Notes under the pieces: generated by a model
The model's input: only the letters and a program-made list of their open reading frames with translations
Databases searched by the model: none
Told to the model about the DNA's origin: nothing
NCBI RefSeq assembly: GCF_015163075.1
Contig: NZ_JADDXU010000004.1
Location: 248,001-312,000, forward strand
From: Streptomyces justiciae
Lineage (GTDB): Bacteria > Actinomycetota > Actinomycetes > Streptomycetales > Streptomycetaceae
Reading direction: 5' to 3'
Length of the DNA stretch: 64,000 nucleotides
In this document: positions 40,295 to 50,263 of the stretch, piece after piece
Layout of the letters: each line of letters opens with the position of its first letter
Position numbering within the stretch: the first letter of the stretch is position 1
Program-made: the position numbers and the translations under genes

Positions 40295-41197
40295 ATGCCG
40301 GGCAAGGTGACCGCGCAGGTGGACGGATCCCCCGAGAGCCTCGCCGCCGCTCACTGGGCGGCCAGGGAAGCTCTGCGCCGGGGCGCCGAGTTGGGGCTGG
40401 TGCAAGTGCTGGGGAGGGACCCGCGGCAGACCGCCGGCCCCGCTGCCGGCGCCGGGCGTCACAACGGGGACGAGCAGCCCCTGGAACGGGTGATCGCGAG
40501 CGTGCACGCCGCGCACCCCGGGCTCCCGGTCACCGGCCGGCTGCTGACCGGCTCCGTGGTCGGCACGCTGCTCCCGGCGAGCGACCAGACGCAACTGCTG
40601 GTGCTCGGACTGCGCGGGCGCGGGGGCGCCAGGGGGTTCGCCGACGCCGCGATCCCTGAACACCTCGTGGCGCGGTGCGCGTCACCCGTCGTGCTGGTCC
40701 GCGCGGGGGAGAGCTCCGCCGACGAACACTTCCCGGCCCCCGACGGCATCTCGCCGGAGGAGATACCCGAGATCCCCTACCGGGACGTCATGCTGGGCCT
40801 CGACACCGCCCGCCCCTGTGACGAGCTGATCGAGTTCGCCTTCGCGTCCGCCCGCCGCCGCGCGGCCGTGCTCCAGGTGGTCCACGCGCGCCCGCTTCCG
40901 GCGGAAAGCGCCGCCCACGACACGTCGGCGGCGGCGCCGGAACCGGCCGGCGACCAGGAACGTGCCGTCGCCGCGGCACTGCGGCCGTGGAGCGAGAAGT
41001 ACCCGACGGTCCCCGTGGTCGAGAGCGTGGTCGCAGGACCGGCCGGCACGGCGCTGCTGCGGGCCGCTGCCGGAGCCGCCCTGATGGTCGTGGGCCGCCA
41101 GGACCATGACGAACGACGAGACCCGCACATCGGTCCGTTGACCCGCGTGGTGCTGCACCGCGCCCGTTGCCCCGTCGCCGTCGTCCCGTGCCGCTGA
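40295..41197 (+). CDS. Universal stress protein with degenerate nucleotide loops
   Basis: A 300-residue tandem UspA protein. The start VTAQVDGSPESLAAAHWAAR and the second-domain start VMLGLDTARPCDELIEFAF are clear. The loops are VLGLRGRGGARGFADAAI in domain 1 and VVGRQDHDERRDPHIGPLTR in domain 2. Neither keeps the full G-x2-G-x9-G(S/T) pattern, so ATP binding is doubtful. It is most similar in layout to the gene at 55608-56507. AGGAGG precedes the ATG. It follows an Acg-like nitroreductase gene. Confidence 0.92.
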   Translation: MPGKVTAQVDGSPESLAAAHWAAREALRRGAELGLVQVLGRDPRQTAGPAAGAGRHNGDEQPLERVIASVHAAHPGLPVTGRLLTGSVVGTLLPASDQTQLLVLGLRGRGGARGFADAAIPEHLVARCASPVVLVRAGESSADEHFPAPDGISPEEIPEIPYRDVMLGLDTARPCDELIEFAFASARRRAAVLQVVHARPLPAESAAHDTSAAAPEPAGDQERAVAAALRPWSEKYPTVPVVESVVAGPAGTALLRAAAGAALMVVGRQDHDERRDPHIGPLTRVVLHRARCPVAVVPCR

Positions 41198-41217
41198 ACC
41201 CCGTCGCCGAGCGGGTG

Positions 41218-41251
41218 GGGCCGGTCGGTCCCGGCGGAGGACCTGCGGCCC
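41218..41251. promoter_or_regulatory. Tandem DevR/OsdR-like dyads upstream of usp
   Basis: GGGCC-GGTC-GGTCC (41218-41231) and AGGAC-CTGC-GGCCC (41238-41251) have centres 20 bp apart. They lie 90 and 70 bp before the ATG at 41315. The second is identical to the one at 9389-9402. Confidence 0.62.
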
Positions 41252-41314
41252 CTGCACCCCGTACCCCCGGCGGCGGACGCTGAAGTCACCAGACCTACTG
41301 GGGAGGTGGAGACC

Positions 41315-42220
41315 ATGTCCCGCACCCTGACCGTGGGCTTCGACGGTTCGCCGGAGAGCCGGGCCGCCGCCGAGTGGGCGGCACGGGAGGCGAACCTGCG
41401 TGGGCTGCCGCTGCGGTTGGTCCACGTCTGGGAGGGGGTGCCCGGGCCCCTGGCGGAGGCCTCGCCGCTGGGCGGGAAGACCCTCCAGCACTGGAGCGAA
41501 CGGATTCCCCGTGAGGCCGCCGCGGGACTGCGGTCACGTCACCCCGGCATCGACATCACCACCGAGCAGATCGTCGGCAGCGCCTTCGAGATCCTCCCCG
41601 ACCTGGTGAAGGACTCCGAGCTCCTGGTCCTGGGCTCCCGGGGGCTGAGCGGCATCGGCGGGTTCATGGTCGGTTCCGTGAGTCTGGCCGTCGTCGCCCA
41701 TGCGGAGCGCCCCGTCGTCCTGGTCAGGGCCGGTGAACAGGCCGCCGACGAGCACACCACGGACCCGACGGGCCTGCCGTCGGCGACGACGCCGTACCGG
41801 CCCGTCGTGCTGGGCCTCGACACCGAGAGCCCCGACGAGACGGTGATCGACTTCGCCTTCGACGCCGCGGCCCGACGCCGTACCTCGGTGCGGGTCGTCC
41901 ACGGCTGGAACCCGCCGCCCTACTACGCCTACCGGCTGCCCGCAGACCTGGAGTACCACGGCGAGCTGACCACCCGGCAGGCCGAGGACCTGGCCGAGGC
42001 CGTCCTCCCGTGGCGACGGAAGTACCCCGCCGTCGAGGTCGTCGAGGAGTCCCGCTGGGGCCGGGCCGCCAACTTCCTGATGGACGCCTCCCGCGAAGCG
42101 TCCCTGGTGGTCGTGGGACGGCGCGTACGCCGCTCCCCGCTCGGCGCGCACATCGGACCGGTCACGCACGCCGTCCTGCACCACTGCACCGCTCCCGTGG
42201 CCGTCGTCCCCCACGAGTGA
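41315..42220 (+). CDS. Universal stress protein, two UspA domains
   Basis: A 301-residue paralogue of the gene at 9463-10368. It shares LTVGFDGSPESRAAAEWAAR, VLGSRGLSGIGGFMVGSVSL and the unusual second-domain end VVGRRVRRSPLGAHIGPVTH. GGGAGGTGG precedes the ATG. The promoter dyads are also conserved between the two genes. An Acg-like nitroreductase gene follows after 66 bp. Confidence 0.95.
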   Translation: MSRTLTVGFDGSPESRAAAEWAAREANLRGLPLRLVHVWEGVPGPLAEASPLGGKTLQHWSERIPREAAAGLRSRHPGIDITTEQIVGSAFEILPDLVKDSELLVLGSRGLSGIGGFMVGSVSLAVVAHAERPVVLVRAGEQAADEHTTDPTGLPSATTPYRPVVLGLDTESPDETVIDFAFDAAARRRTSVRVVHGWNPPPYYAYRLPADLEYHGELTTRQAEDLAEAVLPWRRKYPAVEVVEESRWGRAANFLMDASREASLVVVGRRVRRSPLGAHIGPVTHAVLHHCTAPVAVVPHE

Positions 42221-42286
42221 CCCGACCGGAGACGGCCGGCGGTGGCCGGACGCCGGAGTCGGACGGTACAGAAAGGGTGGCCCACC

Positions 42287-43339
42287 ATGTCCGTGACCCA
42301 CGCAGCTCCCGCCTCCCCCGACCTCGCGCCCCGTGGCCGCGCGGCCTTCCATCTCGCCCGCGCCGCCGGCTGCGCGCCCTCGCTGCACAACACCCAGCCC
42401 TGGCTCTTCGTGGACGAGGGCCGGGACCACGGCTTCGAGGTGCACGCCGACGGCGGTCGTCGGCTGCCCCTGACCGACCCGGGCGGCCGGGAGATGGTGA
42501 TCAGCTGCGGGGCCGCGCTGTTCAACGTACGGCTGGCGATGCGGCACCTGGGCTTCCGGCCCGTCGTGACCCCGCTGCCGGTCCCCGCCGACCAGGCCTT
42601 CCTGGCCCACGTGGGCTGGGGCGCGCACGCCGCGGTGACCGGCCCGGTGCGGGAGATGGAGCGCGCGCTGGCGCGACGGCACACCCAGCGCGGTCTGTTC
42701 GGGCCCACTCCCGTGCCGTGGTCCTTGACGGCGGAACTGGGTGACCAGGCCAGGGCCGAGGGGGCTTTGCTGCACACGGTCGACAACCCGGAAAAGCTGC
42801 GGATGCTGGCCGAGTGGGTGCGAGCCGCGGAGTCCGTGCACCGTGCCGATCCCGGTCACGCCGCCGAGATCAGCGGATGGTCGGGCCACGCCCGGCGGCC
42901 CTGGTGGGAGCGCGTGTCCCGGGACGCGTGCCGCCTCCCGGCGGACGGCTCCCTCCTTGCCGGACCCGACTACACGGGCCTGGTCGTGGACTGCGACGGC
43001 CGGCCCCGGCGCTGGACGCCCCGCACGGGCACCGTCGTCGTGCTCAGCACCCCGCACGACACCCGGTCGGACTGGCTGCGGGCGGGCCAGGCGCTCCAGC
43101 GGGTCCTGTTGTACGCGGCGGCCCACGGCGTCATGGCGGCCTTCCACACGCAGCCGCTCGAAGTGCCGGACCTGCGCGCCGAGTTGCAGGCGCGTCTCAC
43201 CGGCGACCGGGCACCGCAGATGATTCTGCGCCTGGGCCACCCCACCCGCGTGTCGGCCTCGCCGCGCCGGTCTCCGGCCGCGGTGCTGTACGGCGGCCGG
43301 TCCGGCGCGGTCGTGAGCCCGCCCGGACGGCCGTACTGA
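42287..43339 (+). CDS. Acg-like nitroreductase-family protein
   Basis: A 350-residue protein and the third Acg-like member. LARAAGCAPSLHNTQPWLF is near residue 23, then VISCGAALFNVRLAMRHLGF and, near the end, WLRAGQALQRVLLYAAAHG and MILRLGHPTRVSASPRR. It is closer to the protein at 36913-37968 than to 39262-40257. GAAAGGGTGG precedes the ATG. It lies between a stress protein and an Rv1733c-like protein, the same company Acg-type genes keep in mycobacterial DosR regulons. Confidence 0.9.
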   Translation: MSVTHAAPASPDLAPRGRAAFHLARAAGCAPSLHNTQPWLFVDEGRDHGFEVHADGGRRLPLTDPGGREMVISCGAALFNVRLAMRHLGFRPVVTPLPVPADQAFLAHVGWGAHAAVTGPVREMERALARRHTQRGLFGPTPVPWSLTAELGDQARAEGALLHTVDNPEKLRMLAEWVRAAESVHRADPGHAAEISGWSGHARRPWWERVSRDACRLPADGSLLAGPDYTGLVVDCDGRPRRWTPRTGTVVVLSTPHDTRSDWLRAGQALQRVLLYAAAHGVMAAFHTQPLEVPDLRAELQARLTGDRAPQMILRLGHPTRVSASPRRSPAAVLYGGRSGAVVSPPGRPY

Positions 43340-43345
43340 CCCGGT

Positions 43346-43401
43346 GGGCCGATCGGGTGCCGAACGCACCCGGAGGTCCCTGGCGGGCGCCCGGTCGGCC
43401 C
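43346..43401. promoter_or_regulatory. Weak DevR/OsdR-like dyads upstream of Rv1733c-like gene
   Basis: GGGCC-GATC-GGGTG (43346-43359) and CGCCC-GGTC-GGCCC (43388-43401) have centres 42 bp apart, twice the usual spacing. Each has one good half-site. Confidence 0.38.
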
Positions 43402-43484
43402 CTGCCGCTGCCGGGGGCCGGTCTGGGAGATTGCCGGTAGGAGCGGAACGGGCTGTGGCCTCGCCCGCGAGGAGGTGTCGGACC

Positions 43485-44075
43485 ATGACGCGGACGGTTC
43501 GCGGGAGGGCACGGAGGGTGTGGCTGTGGCGCTGGCGGCCCAGCCCGCTGAGGCGGCGCAGTGACGTCGTGGAGGCCTGGCTGCTGCTGGCGCTGTGGTG
43601 CCTGGCCGTCGCCGCGGGAGCCGTCGCCGGCATGGTGACCGCCCACGCCGTGGAGCAGAGTCTCGACGACCGGCGCGCCCAGCGCCACCCGGTGCCGGCC
43701 GTCCTGATCCAGGACGCCTCCGACACGGCCACCGCGACCACTTCGTCGGGCGACTACGCCTGGGCGAAGGTCCGCTGGACGGCCGCGGACGGCTCGCCCC
43801 GTGCCGGACTGGCCCGGGTCGAGCCCGGCATCAAGGCCGGCTCGACGACCAAGGTGTGGCTGGACCAGCACGGCGCTCTCGCCTCCCCGCCCGTGAGCGG
43901 CGAGGAAGCCGAGCTCCAGGGCGTCGTGCTGGGTGCCGCGACCGCGGTGTGCGTCTTCGTGGCCGTCCTGCCCCTCGGCTGGGTTCTCCACGGGCGGGTG
44001 GACCGGCGGCGCATGGCGCAATGGGATGCGGAGTGGGCCAGGGTCGGCCCGCAATGGGGTCACAAGACCGGCTGA
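43485..44075 (+). CDS. Rv1733c-like membrane protein
   Basis: A 196-residue protein with two hydrophobic helices, at about residues 29-52 (VVEAWLLLALWCLAVAAGAV) and 145-167 (GVVLGAATAVCVFVAVLPLG). An extracytoplasmic loop of about 90 residues lies between them. Both ends are basic. This layout matches Rv1733c, a DosR-induced antigen of unknown function. GAGGAGGTG precedes the ATG. It is convergent with the hydrogenase accessory operon. Confidence 0.85.
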   Translation: MTRTVRGRARRVWLWRWRPSPLRRRSDVVEAWLLLALWCLAVAAGAVAGMVTAHAVEQSLDDRRAQRHPVPAVLIQDASDTATATTSSGDYAWAKVRWTAADGSPRAGLARVEPGIKAGSTTKVWLDQHGALASPPVSGEEAELQGVVLGAATAVCVFVAVLPLGWVLHGRVDRRRMAQWDAEWARVGPQWGHKTG

Positions 44076-44141
44076 CCCCCGATCGACCTCCCCCCAGTTC
44101 CTCGGCAGACCGCCGGGCCGCTCGGTAAACGAGCAAGCCGC

Positions 44142-45176
44142 TCAGCAGATCCGTGGCAACTGCTCGCCCAACGGCATCTCCACGATCCGCCGCGCCCCCA
44201 CCAGCGTCCGCAGCGTCACCCGCCCGTCCGCGTCCGACGCGGCCACGTCGCCGATCTGCACCGCCCGCGCCCCCTCCGGCAACGACCGCATCGCGGCGAG
44301 GACGTCGTCGGCCGCGTCCGCGGCGACGAAGGCGACCAGGCACCCCTCGTTGGCGACGATCAGCGGATCGAGGCCCAGCAGGTCGCAGGCGGCGGCGACG
44401 GCCTGAGGCACCGGGACCGCGCTCTCCTCGATCTCGACGGCGACGCCGGAGTCGCGGGCGATCTCGTTGAGGGCCGCGGCCAGGCCGCCCCGCGTCGGGT
44501 CGCGCAGGACGTGGACGTCCGGACCGTACGGGGTCAGCGCCCTGACCAGGCGGTGCAGGGGCCGGCTGTCCGAGGCGATGTCGCCCTCGAAGCCGAGGCC
44601 CTCCCGGGTGCTCAGCACGGTCGTGCCGTGCAGCCCGATCGGCCCGGACAGCAGCACCGCGTCGCCGGGCCGGGCGAGGGCCGCGGAGGGATGCAGCGAG
44701 CCGTGCCGCTGCCCGACGCCGGTGGTGTTGACGAACAGCCGGTCGGCCGCACCCCGCCCGACCACTTTGGTGTCACCGGTGACGACCGGCACCCCGGCCT
44801 CCTGCGCCGCCTTACCCAACGACTCCATGACGGCCCGCAGTTCGGCCAGCGGCAGCCCCTCCTCGGCGATGAGGGAGACGGAGAGCGCGATCGGCCACGC
44901 GCCCCGCATCGCGAGGTCGTTGACGGTGCCGTGCACGGCGAGGGAGCCGATGTCCCCGCCGGGGAAGAACAGCGGACTGACGACGAAGCTGTCCGTGCTG
45001 ATGACCAGTTCGCGGTAGCCGGGCAGCAGCGCCGCGTCCTCCAGGGGACCCGGCTCGGTGTCCACGGACGGCAGGATCAGCCGTTCCAGCAGCTCCGCGG
45101 TGAGCCGTCCCCCGGCGCCGTGGCCGAGCAGCACGACCTCGTCCTCGTGGCGGGGAGCGGGGCACTCGATGGTCAT
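44142..45176 (-). CDS. hypE: Hydrogenase maturation protein HypE
   Basis: A 344-residue PurM-fold protein. [20 protein letters not shown] is near residue 17 and [12 protein letters not shown] near residue 130. The C-terminal PRIC ends in the cysteine that is carbamoylated by HypF and dehydrated to thiocyanate. With HypF it makes the cyanide ligands of the [NiFe] centre. CAGGAG precedes the ATG, which overlaps the hypD stop (ATGA). It is the last gene of the hydrogenase operon. Confidence 0.96.
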   Translation of the reverse strand: MTIECPAPRHEDEVVLLGHGAGGRLTAELLERLILPSVDTEPGPLEDAALLPGYRELVISTDSFVVSPLFFPGGDIGSLAVHGTVNDLAMRGAWPIALSVSLIAEEGLPLAELRAVMESLGKAAQEAGVPVVTGDTKVVGRGAADRLFVNTTGVGQRHGSLHPSAALARPGDAVLLSGPIGLHGTTVLSTREGLGFEGDIASDSRPLHRLVRALTPYGPDVHVLRDPTRGGLAAALNEIARDSGVAVEIEESAVPVPQAVAAACDLLGLDPLIVANEGCLVAFVAADAADDVLAAMRSLPEGARAVQIGDVAASDADGRVTLRTLVGARRIVEMPLGEQLPRIC

Positions 45177-46270
45177 GACGTACTCCTGACACGTCCGGCC
45201 GCGTGGAAGGCGGCACAGGTGCCCTCGGACGACACCATGGGCGCGCCCAGGGGATGGCGGGGGGTGCAGCGGGTGCCGTAAGCGGCGCAGTCCGTGGGCA
45301 GCCGGGCGCCGGTGAGGATCGAGCCCGCGATGCAGTCGGGGTCCTCGACCGGGCTGAGCCCGCCCACGTCGAAGCGGCGGGCCGCGTCGAACCGCGCGTA
45401 CTCCTCGGTGAGTTCGAGCCCGCTGCCGGGCAGCTTCCCGATGCCGCGCCAGGCCCGGTCGGTCACCCGGAACACCTCGCGCACGGCGTCCTGCGCCTCG
45501 GTGTTCCCGGCCCGCCGCACGGCCCGCGCGTACTGGTTCTCCACCTCGAACCGGCCGGACTCCAGCTGCCGCACGGCCATCAGGATGCCCTCCAGCAGGT
45601 CCAGCGGCTCGAACCCGGTCACCACGATCGGCACCCGGTACCGGGCGGCGATCGGCTCGTACTCCCGCCAGCCCATCACCGCGCACACATGCCCGGCCGC
45701 GAGGAACGCCTGCACCTCGCACTCGGGGTCGTCGAGCAGGGCGGTCATGGCGGGCGGTACGAGCACGTGGCTGACCAGCATCGAGAAGTTGGTGAGGCCG
45801 AGCCGGGCCGCGTGCAGCACGGCCGTCGCGTTGGCGGGGGCCGTGGTCTCGAAGCCCACGGCCAGGAACACCACCTCGCGCTCCGGATGCTCCGCGGCCA
45901 GCCGTACGGCGTCCATCGGGGCGTACACGACCCGTACGTCCGCTCCGCGCGCCCGCAGCGACAGCAGGTCGGTGTCGGTGCCGGGCACGCGCAGCATGTC
46001 GCCGAAGCTGGTGAGGATCACACCGGGCCGGGCGGCGACGGCCATGGCCCGGTCCAGGGTCTCCAGCGGGGTGACGCAGACCGGGCAGCCGGGTCCGTGG
46101 ATCATCCGCATCCCGGCCGGCAGCAGCTCGTCGATGCCCTGGCGGACGAGCGTGTGGGTCTGACCGCCGCACACCTCCATGATCCGCCAGGGGCGGGTGG
46201 CCGTACGCCGCAGCTCGTCCAGCAGCCGCCGGGCGAGGACCGGGTCGCGGTACTCGTCGAGGTACTTCAT
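45173..46270 (-). CDS. hypD: Hydrogenase maturation protein HypD
   Basis: A 365-residue iron-sulfur protein. [20 protein letters not shown] and [10 protein letters not shown] are HypD hallmarks that bind iron. [17 protein letters not shown] follows mid-protein, and cysteines near the end ([20 protein letters not shown]) bind the [4Fe-4S] cluster. With HypC it carries the Fe(CN)2CO unit. Its ATG overlaps the CBS-BON stop (ATGA), and its stop overlaps the hypE start. It is complete. Confidence 0.96.
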   Translation of the reverse strand: MKYLDEYRDPVLARRLLDELRRTATRPWRIMEVCGGQTHTLVRQGIDELLPAGMRMIHGPGCPVCVTPLETLDRAMAVAARPGVILTSFGDMLRVPGTDTDLLSLRARGADVRVVYAPMDAVRLAAEHPEREVVFLAVGFETTAPANATAVLHAARLGLTNFSMLVSHVLVPPAMTALLDDPECEVQAFLAAGHVCAVMGWREYEPIAARYRVPIVVTGFEPLDLLEGILMAVRQLESGRFEVENQYARAVRRAGNTEAQDAVREVFRVTDRAWRGIGKLPGSGLELTEEYARFDAARRFDVGGLSPVEDPDCIAGSILTGARLPTDCAAYGTRCTPRHPLGAPMVSSEGTCAAFHAAGRVRSTS

Positions 46271-46893
46271 CGGTGGGTGAGCTCCAGCCGGACGTCGACG
46301 ACTCCTTCGACGGCCCGTACGGCCCGGGCCACGATCGGCATGTAGGTGCGCTCGGCCGCGGAGCCCTCCAGGGTGGCGACGCCGTCGGAGACGGTGACCG
46401 TCAGGGGAGTGGTGACCGGCAGCTTCGTCAGCACGGAGCTGACGATCTCGCCGGCGATCTCCTCGTCGGGCCGCAGGAACACCTTCAGCAGGTCGCTGCG
46501 GCTCACCACGCCTTGGAGCATGCCGATCGCGTCCACCACCGGCAGCCGCTTCACCCGCCGCCGGGCCATGATCCGCGCCGCCTCGGCGACCGAGGCGTCC
46601 GCGTGCACGGTCACCGCGGGGGTGCTCATCAGCTCCCCGGCGGTCAGCGCCTCGGCCTTGGCCCGCTCGGCGAGGTCGAGGGCCTCCTCGTTGCCGCCCT
46701 TGACGCCCTCCTTGGCCAGCAGGTCGGCCTCGGAGACCACGCCGACGACGCGTCCCTCGCCTTCCAGGACCGGCAGGGCGCTGACCTTCCATTGGTCGAT
46801 CAGGCCGACGATCTCCTTGAAGGACGCGTCGCGTCCGACGGCGACGACCGTGTGGGTCATCACATCGCTCACGGTGTAGGGGGATTCAGACAT
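46267..46893 (-). CDS. CBS-pair and BON domain protein within hydrogenase operon
   Basis: A 208-residue protein. CBS1 starts [21 protein letters not shown]2 starts [15 protein letters not shown] near residue 87, and a BON segment ([19 protein letters not shown]) ends it. It is closest to the protein at 5227-5889, whose gene follows a cNMP-binding gene. It overlaps the hydrogenase large-subunit gene by 8 bp and hypD by 4 bp, so it is an integral part of the operon. Such an insertion between structural and hyp genes is unusual. A regulatory role linked to adenylate charge is inferred. Confidence 0.9.
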   Translation of the reverse strand: MSESPYTVSDVMTHTVVAVGRDASFKEIVGLIDQWKVSALPVLEGEGRVVGVVSEADLLAKEGVKGGNEEALDLAERAKAEALTAGELMSTPAVTVHADASVAEAARIMARRRVKRLPVVDAIGMLQGVVSRSDLLKVFLRPDEEIAGEIVSSVLTKLPVTTPLTVTVSDGVATLEGSAAERTYMPIVARAVRAVEGVVDVRLELTHR

Positions 46894-48247
46894 CGCAGCC
46901 TCCCGCTGTGTCTCCGGCGGTCCTGACGACCGTCAGGTCGAGGAAATGGGTGGAGCACGAGATGCACGGGTCGTGGTTGCGGATCGCCCGCTCGCACAAG
47001 TGCGTCAACGCGGCGTCGTCCGCGTCCTGTTCGGTGATGGCGTGCTGGGCGATCCGGCGCAGGTCGGCCTCGATCGCGCCCTGGTTCTGCGCGGTCGGCG
47101 GCACCAGCAGCGCGTCGGCGATCAGGCCGTCGGCGTCGAGCTCGTAGCGGTGGTAGAGCAGCCCGCGAGGCGCCTCGGTGGCGCCGTGCCCGACGCCCGC
47201 GACCGGCGGCACCTCCGTGTACGGGCGGGCGGGCGGCTCGTACGAGCCGATGATCCGCAGGGCTTCGTCGACGGCGTAGAGCGTCTCCACGGCCCGCACC
47301 AGGATCGACCGGAACGGATTGAGGCACACCGCGCCCTCGCGCGGATCACCCAGCCCGGCTGCCACGGACGCCTCCAGCGCCGTCGGCGACAGCCGCGTCC
47401 CGCTGATCGCGAACCGGGCCAGGGAGCCGGTGAGATGGAGCCGCCCGTCCAGCCGGGAGTGCAGTGCGGTGGAGTGCGGGAGGTGGGTCTCGGTGACGTG
47501 CGCGGTGAAGTCCCGTACGGGAAAGGCGGTTTCGACGCCGTCCGTGCGCAGCACGGTCGGCGTGCCGCTCTCGATGGCGTACGTGTCCGGCTCGGCCAGC
47601 GCCAGCAGGTCGGTCTCGACGCGGGCGTCCGGGAACTCGAAGCCGGCCACCCAGCGCACGGTGTCCCAGGCGTCGTCGAGGGCCCGCTTCATCTCTTCCT
47701 GGAGCGGCCGGAGTTCCTGCCGGGTCGGCACCCGGTGGAAGCCGCCCAGGCGGACGTTCACGGGGTGCACCGCGCGCCCGCCGAGCAGCTCCATCAGCGA
47801 GTTGCCCGCCTTCTTCAGCCGCAGCCCCCGCTCGACATCCGCCCGGTGCGTACGGGCCAGGTCGATCGCGCTCGCCCGGCCCAGGAAGTCCGGGGCGTGC
47901 AGCAGATAGATGTGCAGGGCCTGGCTCTCGATCCACTCGCCGCAGTACAGCAGCCGGCGCAGCTCGCGGATCACCGGGTCGACGGTCACCCCGCAGGCGT
48001 CCTCAATCGCCGCGCAGGCGCTCATCTGGTACGCCACCGGGCAGATCCCGCACACCCGGGCGGTGATGTCGGGCGGTTCGGTGTACGCGCGGCCGCGCAG
48101 GAACGCCTCGAAGAACCGCGGCGGTTCGTAGATCTCCAGCCGTGCCTCGGTGACCGTCCCGTCGTGCACCCGCAGGCGCAGCGCGCCCTCGCCCTCGACC
48201 CGGGACAGCGAGCCGACGTGCAGTACACGGGATCCTCGGTGCGTCAC
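46886..48247 (-). CDS. hyhL: [NiFe] hydrogenase large (catalytic) subunit, group 3b-like
   Basis: A 453-residue subunit. Two nickel-binding pairs are present: C66 and C69 in RVCGICPV, and C428 and C431 in [10 protein letters not shown] 19-residue C-terminal extension follows H434; it would be cleaved by a maturation protease during assembly. The protein is shorter than membrane uptake hydrogenases and resembles the alpha subunit of NADP-linked (sulf)hydrogenases. The GTG start overlaps the small-subunit stop (GTGA). Mycobacterial group 3b hydrogenase is induced in hypoxia under DosR. Confidence 0.95.
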   Translation of the reverse strand: MTHRGSRVLHVGSLSRVEGEGALRLRVHDGTVTEARLEIYEPPRFFEAFLRGRAYTEPPDITARVCGICPVAYQMSACAAIEDACGVTVDPVIRELRRLLYCGEWIESQALHIYLLHAPDFLGRASAIDLARTHRADVERGLRLKKAGNSLMELLGGRAVHPVNVRLGGFHRVPTRQELRPLQEEMKRALDDAWDTVRWVAGFEFPDARVETDLLALAEPDTYAIESGTPTVLRTDGVETAFPVRDFTAHVTETHLPHSTALHSRLDGRLHLTGSLARFAISGTRLSPTALEASVAAGLGDPREGAVCLNPFRSILVRAVETLYAVDEALRIIGSYEPPARPYTEVPPVAGVGHGATEAPRGLLYHRYELDADGLIADALLVPPTAQNQGAIEADLRRIAQHAITEQDADDAALTHLCERAIRNHDPCISCSTHFLDLTVVRTAGDTAGGCDV

Positions 48248-48996
48248 GGCGCCCACTCCTCCTCGAACGCGGCGGTGTTGAAGGTGTGCAGGAACCGGCC
48301 CACGGCGTCCTCGTCGAGGCCGTCGCGGCGCAGGACCGGGATCAGCGCGGGCAGGTTCACCGAACCGGAGGGCCCGAAGCAGCCGAAGCAGCCCCGCTGG
48401 TACGCGGGACACAGCGCACCGCACCCGGCGTGCGTGACCGGTCCCAGGCAGGGGGTGCCGTGGGCGACGGTGACGCAGACCGTGCCGCGCCGCTTGCACT
48501 CGAAACAGACGCTGTGGTTCGGCACGTCCGGCTTGCGCCCGGCGAGGAAGGCGGTGATGACCTCGATGAGCTGCCGTTTGTCGATCGGGCAGCCGCGCAG
48601 CTCGAAATCGACGTCGACATGGGCCGACACGGGGGTGGAGGTGGCGAGCGTGTCGATGTACTCGGGATGCGCGTACACCACGCGCCGGTAGGCGTCGACG
48701 TCCGCGAAGTTCCTGAGGGCCTGGATGCCGCCGGCCGTCGCGCACGCCCCGATGGTCACCAGATGCCGCGACGCCGCCCGGATCGCGCGCACGCGCTCGG
48801 CGTCCGCGGCCGTGGTCACCGAGCCCTCGACGAGCGTCAGGTCGTACGGTCCGCCCGTCACCGAGCTGGACGCCTCCAGGAAGTGCGAGATCTCCACCTC
48901 GCCCGCCAGCGCCAGGAGTTCGTCCTCGCAGTCGAGCAGCGTGAGCTGACAGCCGTCGCAGGAGGCCAGCTTGAACACGGCGAGGGTCGGTGTCAT
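48244..48996 (-). CDS. hyhS: [NiFe] hydrogenase small subunit, group 3b-like
   Basis: A 250-residue electron-transfer subunit with no Tat signal, so it is cytoplasmic. Cluster ligands are C13 and C16 ([13 protein letters not shown]), the cysteine in IGACATAGG, and a cysteine-rich end ([19 protein letters not shown]). Only this short set is present, as in group 3 small subunits. The ATG shares one base with the preceding gamma-subunit stop. Its stop overlaps the large-subunit start. Confidence 0.95.
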   Translation of the reverse strand: MTPTLAVFKLASCDGCQLTLLDCEDELLALAGEVEISHFLEASSSVTGGPYDLTLVEGSVTTAADAERVRAIRAASRHLVTIGACATAGGIQALRNFADVDAYRRVVYAHPEYIDTLATSTPVSAHVDVDFELRGCPIDKRQLIEVITAFLAGRKPDVPNHSVCFECKRRGTVCVTVAHGTPCLGPVTHAGCGALCPAYQRGCFGCFGPSGSVNLPALIPVLRRDGLDEDAVGRFLHTFNTAAFEEEWAP

Positions 48997-49802
48997 CACA
49001 ACTCCCTTACCGAGAGCGGGTGTTCGGCGTCGGCCCAGTCCACGACCGGCCCCGCCTGGCACAGCAGCAGCGGCCCGAGCTGACAGTGGCCGCAATGCCC
49101 GGTCGCACACCGCATGTTGCGCTCCAGGGAGACCCGGATCCGCTCGCGGGGCACGCCCCGGGAGGCGAGGTCGCGGGCCGTGGCCCGGATCATGGGCTCG
49201 GGCCCGCAGACGAAGGCGACGGTGTTCGTGGGCGTGAACTCCGCACGGTCCAGCAGCGTCGTGACCAGCCCGACGTCCCCGCGCCACTCCTGGTCGGGCC
49301 GGTCCACGGTGACGCCGGTGTACGCGGCCGGCCAGCGTTCGATCTCCTTGCGGGACATGAGGTCGGCCGGAGTCCGCGCCCCGATCAGCACGTTGACCCG
49401 CCCGTACGTCACCGGTTCGGCGAGCACCCTCAGGATCAACGGCCTCAGCGGGGCCAGCCCGATGCCGCCCGCGACCACGACGACGTCCCGCCCACGAGCG
49501 CGCTCCGGCTCCCAGCCGACGCCGTACGGTCCCCGGACACCCAGCACGTCCCCGGCCTGCGTCTCGCAGAGCCCCGCCGAGACGGCCCCCACCGCGCGGA
49601 TCGTGTGCGCGAGCCCGCCGGTGGCCTGCACGGAGCTGACGGAGACGGGAATCTCGCCGCGCCCGAAGCAGTGCACCATCGCGAACTGCCCCGGCGCGAA
49701 GTCCTCCAGCGCTGCTCCGACCGGTTCCAGGCGCAGGGTGACCGTGTCCGCGGTCTCCGGCCTGCGGGCGACCACACGGTACGGCACCGGTACGCCGGTC
49801 AT
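48996..49802 (-). CDS. hyhG: Hydrogenase gamma subunit, FAD/NAD(P)-binding ferredoxin reductase-like
   Basis: A 268-residue flavoprotein of the ferredoxin-NADP reductase type. The flavin strand is [11 protein letters not shown], the pyridine-nucleotide loop is [17 protein letters not shown], and [11 protein letters not shown] follows. The C-terminal cysteines of [19 protein letters not shown] bind a [2Fe-2S] cluster, as in dihydroorotate dehydrogenase electron-transfer subunits and sulfhydrogenase gamma. It would pass electrons between NAD(P)H and the small subunit. It overlaps the preceding cNMP gene by four bases. Confidence 0.95.
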   Translation of the reverse strand: MTGVPVPYRVVARRPETADTVTLRLEPVGAALEDFAPGQFAMVHCFGRGEIPVSVSSVQATGGLAHTIRAVGAVSAGLCETQAGDVLGVRGPYGVGWEPERARGRDVVVVAGGIGLAPLRPLILRVLAEPVTYGRVNVLIGARTPADLMSRKEIERWPAAYTGVTVDRPDQEWRGDVGLVTTLLDRAEFTPTNTVAFVCGPEPMIRATARDLASRGVPRERIRVSLERNMRCATGHCGHCQLGPLLLCQAGPVVDWADAEHPLSVREL

Positions 49803-50263
49803 CGAACACCGCCGCTGCCGTAGGGACCGTACAGGTCCAACAGCCGGGTCCGGGCCGCCTGGAGCCGGTGGGCGAGCACCCGGCCCACCCAGTGCTCCAC
49901 GGCCCGGCCGAACTCCGGGTCGTTCAGACACATCAGCCGCACGGCGACGGCGTCGAACTCGAAGGCCCGCACCGGGGTCTCCGTCCGGGCGCCCAGCTGC
50001 CACACGTACGGCTCGTACAACCACGACCAGCCGACCAGGTCGCCGACGCCGAGCGTCTCGACGACCGGCGCGCGGCGGCCGGGCACATGCAGGTCGAGGG
50101 CGGCGGTGCCGTCCCGCAGGATCCAGAAGCGGTCCGCGTGGCCGCCCTCCTCGAACAGGCGGGTGTCCTGCGGGAAGTGGGCCTCGCGGGCGACGCGCAG
50201 CAGCCGGTCGCGGTGCTCGGCGGGCAGCGCGTGGTTCATGCGCAAGGCGATCGAGGGAGGCAT
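49799..50263 (-). CDS. Small stand-alone cNMP-binding-domain protein in hydrogenase operon
   Basis: A 154-residue protein of the same length and build as that at 5927-6391: a CRP-type beta-roll ([34 protein letters not shown]) with no helix-turn-helix. The tail [15 protein letters not shown] is shared. It lies between the hydrogenase beta and gamma genes and overlaps both, by one base and by four. That position suggests a hydrogenase-associated regulatory or assembly subunit. This is inference: no such subunit is known to me in related enzymes. Confidence 0.85.
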   Translation of the reverse strand: MPPSIALRMNHALPAEHRDRLLRVAREAHFPQDTRLFEEGGHADRFWILRDGTAALDLHVPGRRAPVVETLGVGDLVGWSWLYEPYVWQLGARTETPVRAFEFDAVAVRLMCLNDPEFGRAVEHWVGRVLAHRLQAARTRLLDLYGPYGSGGVR

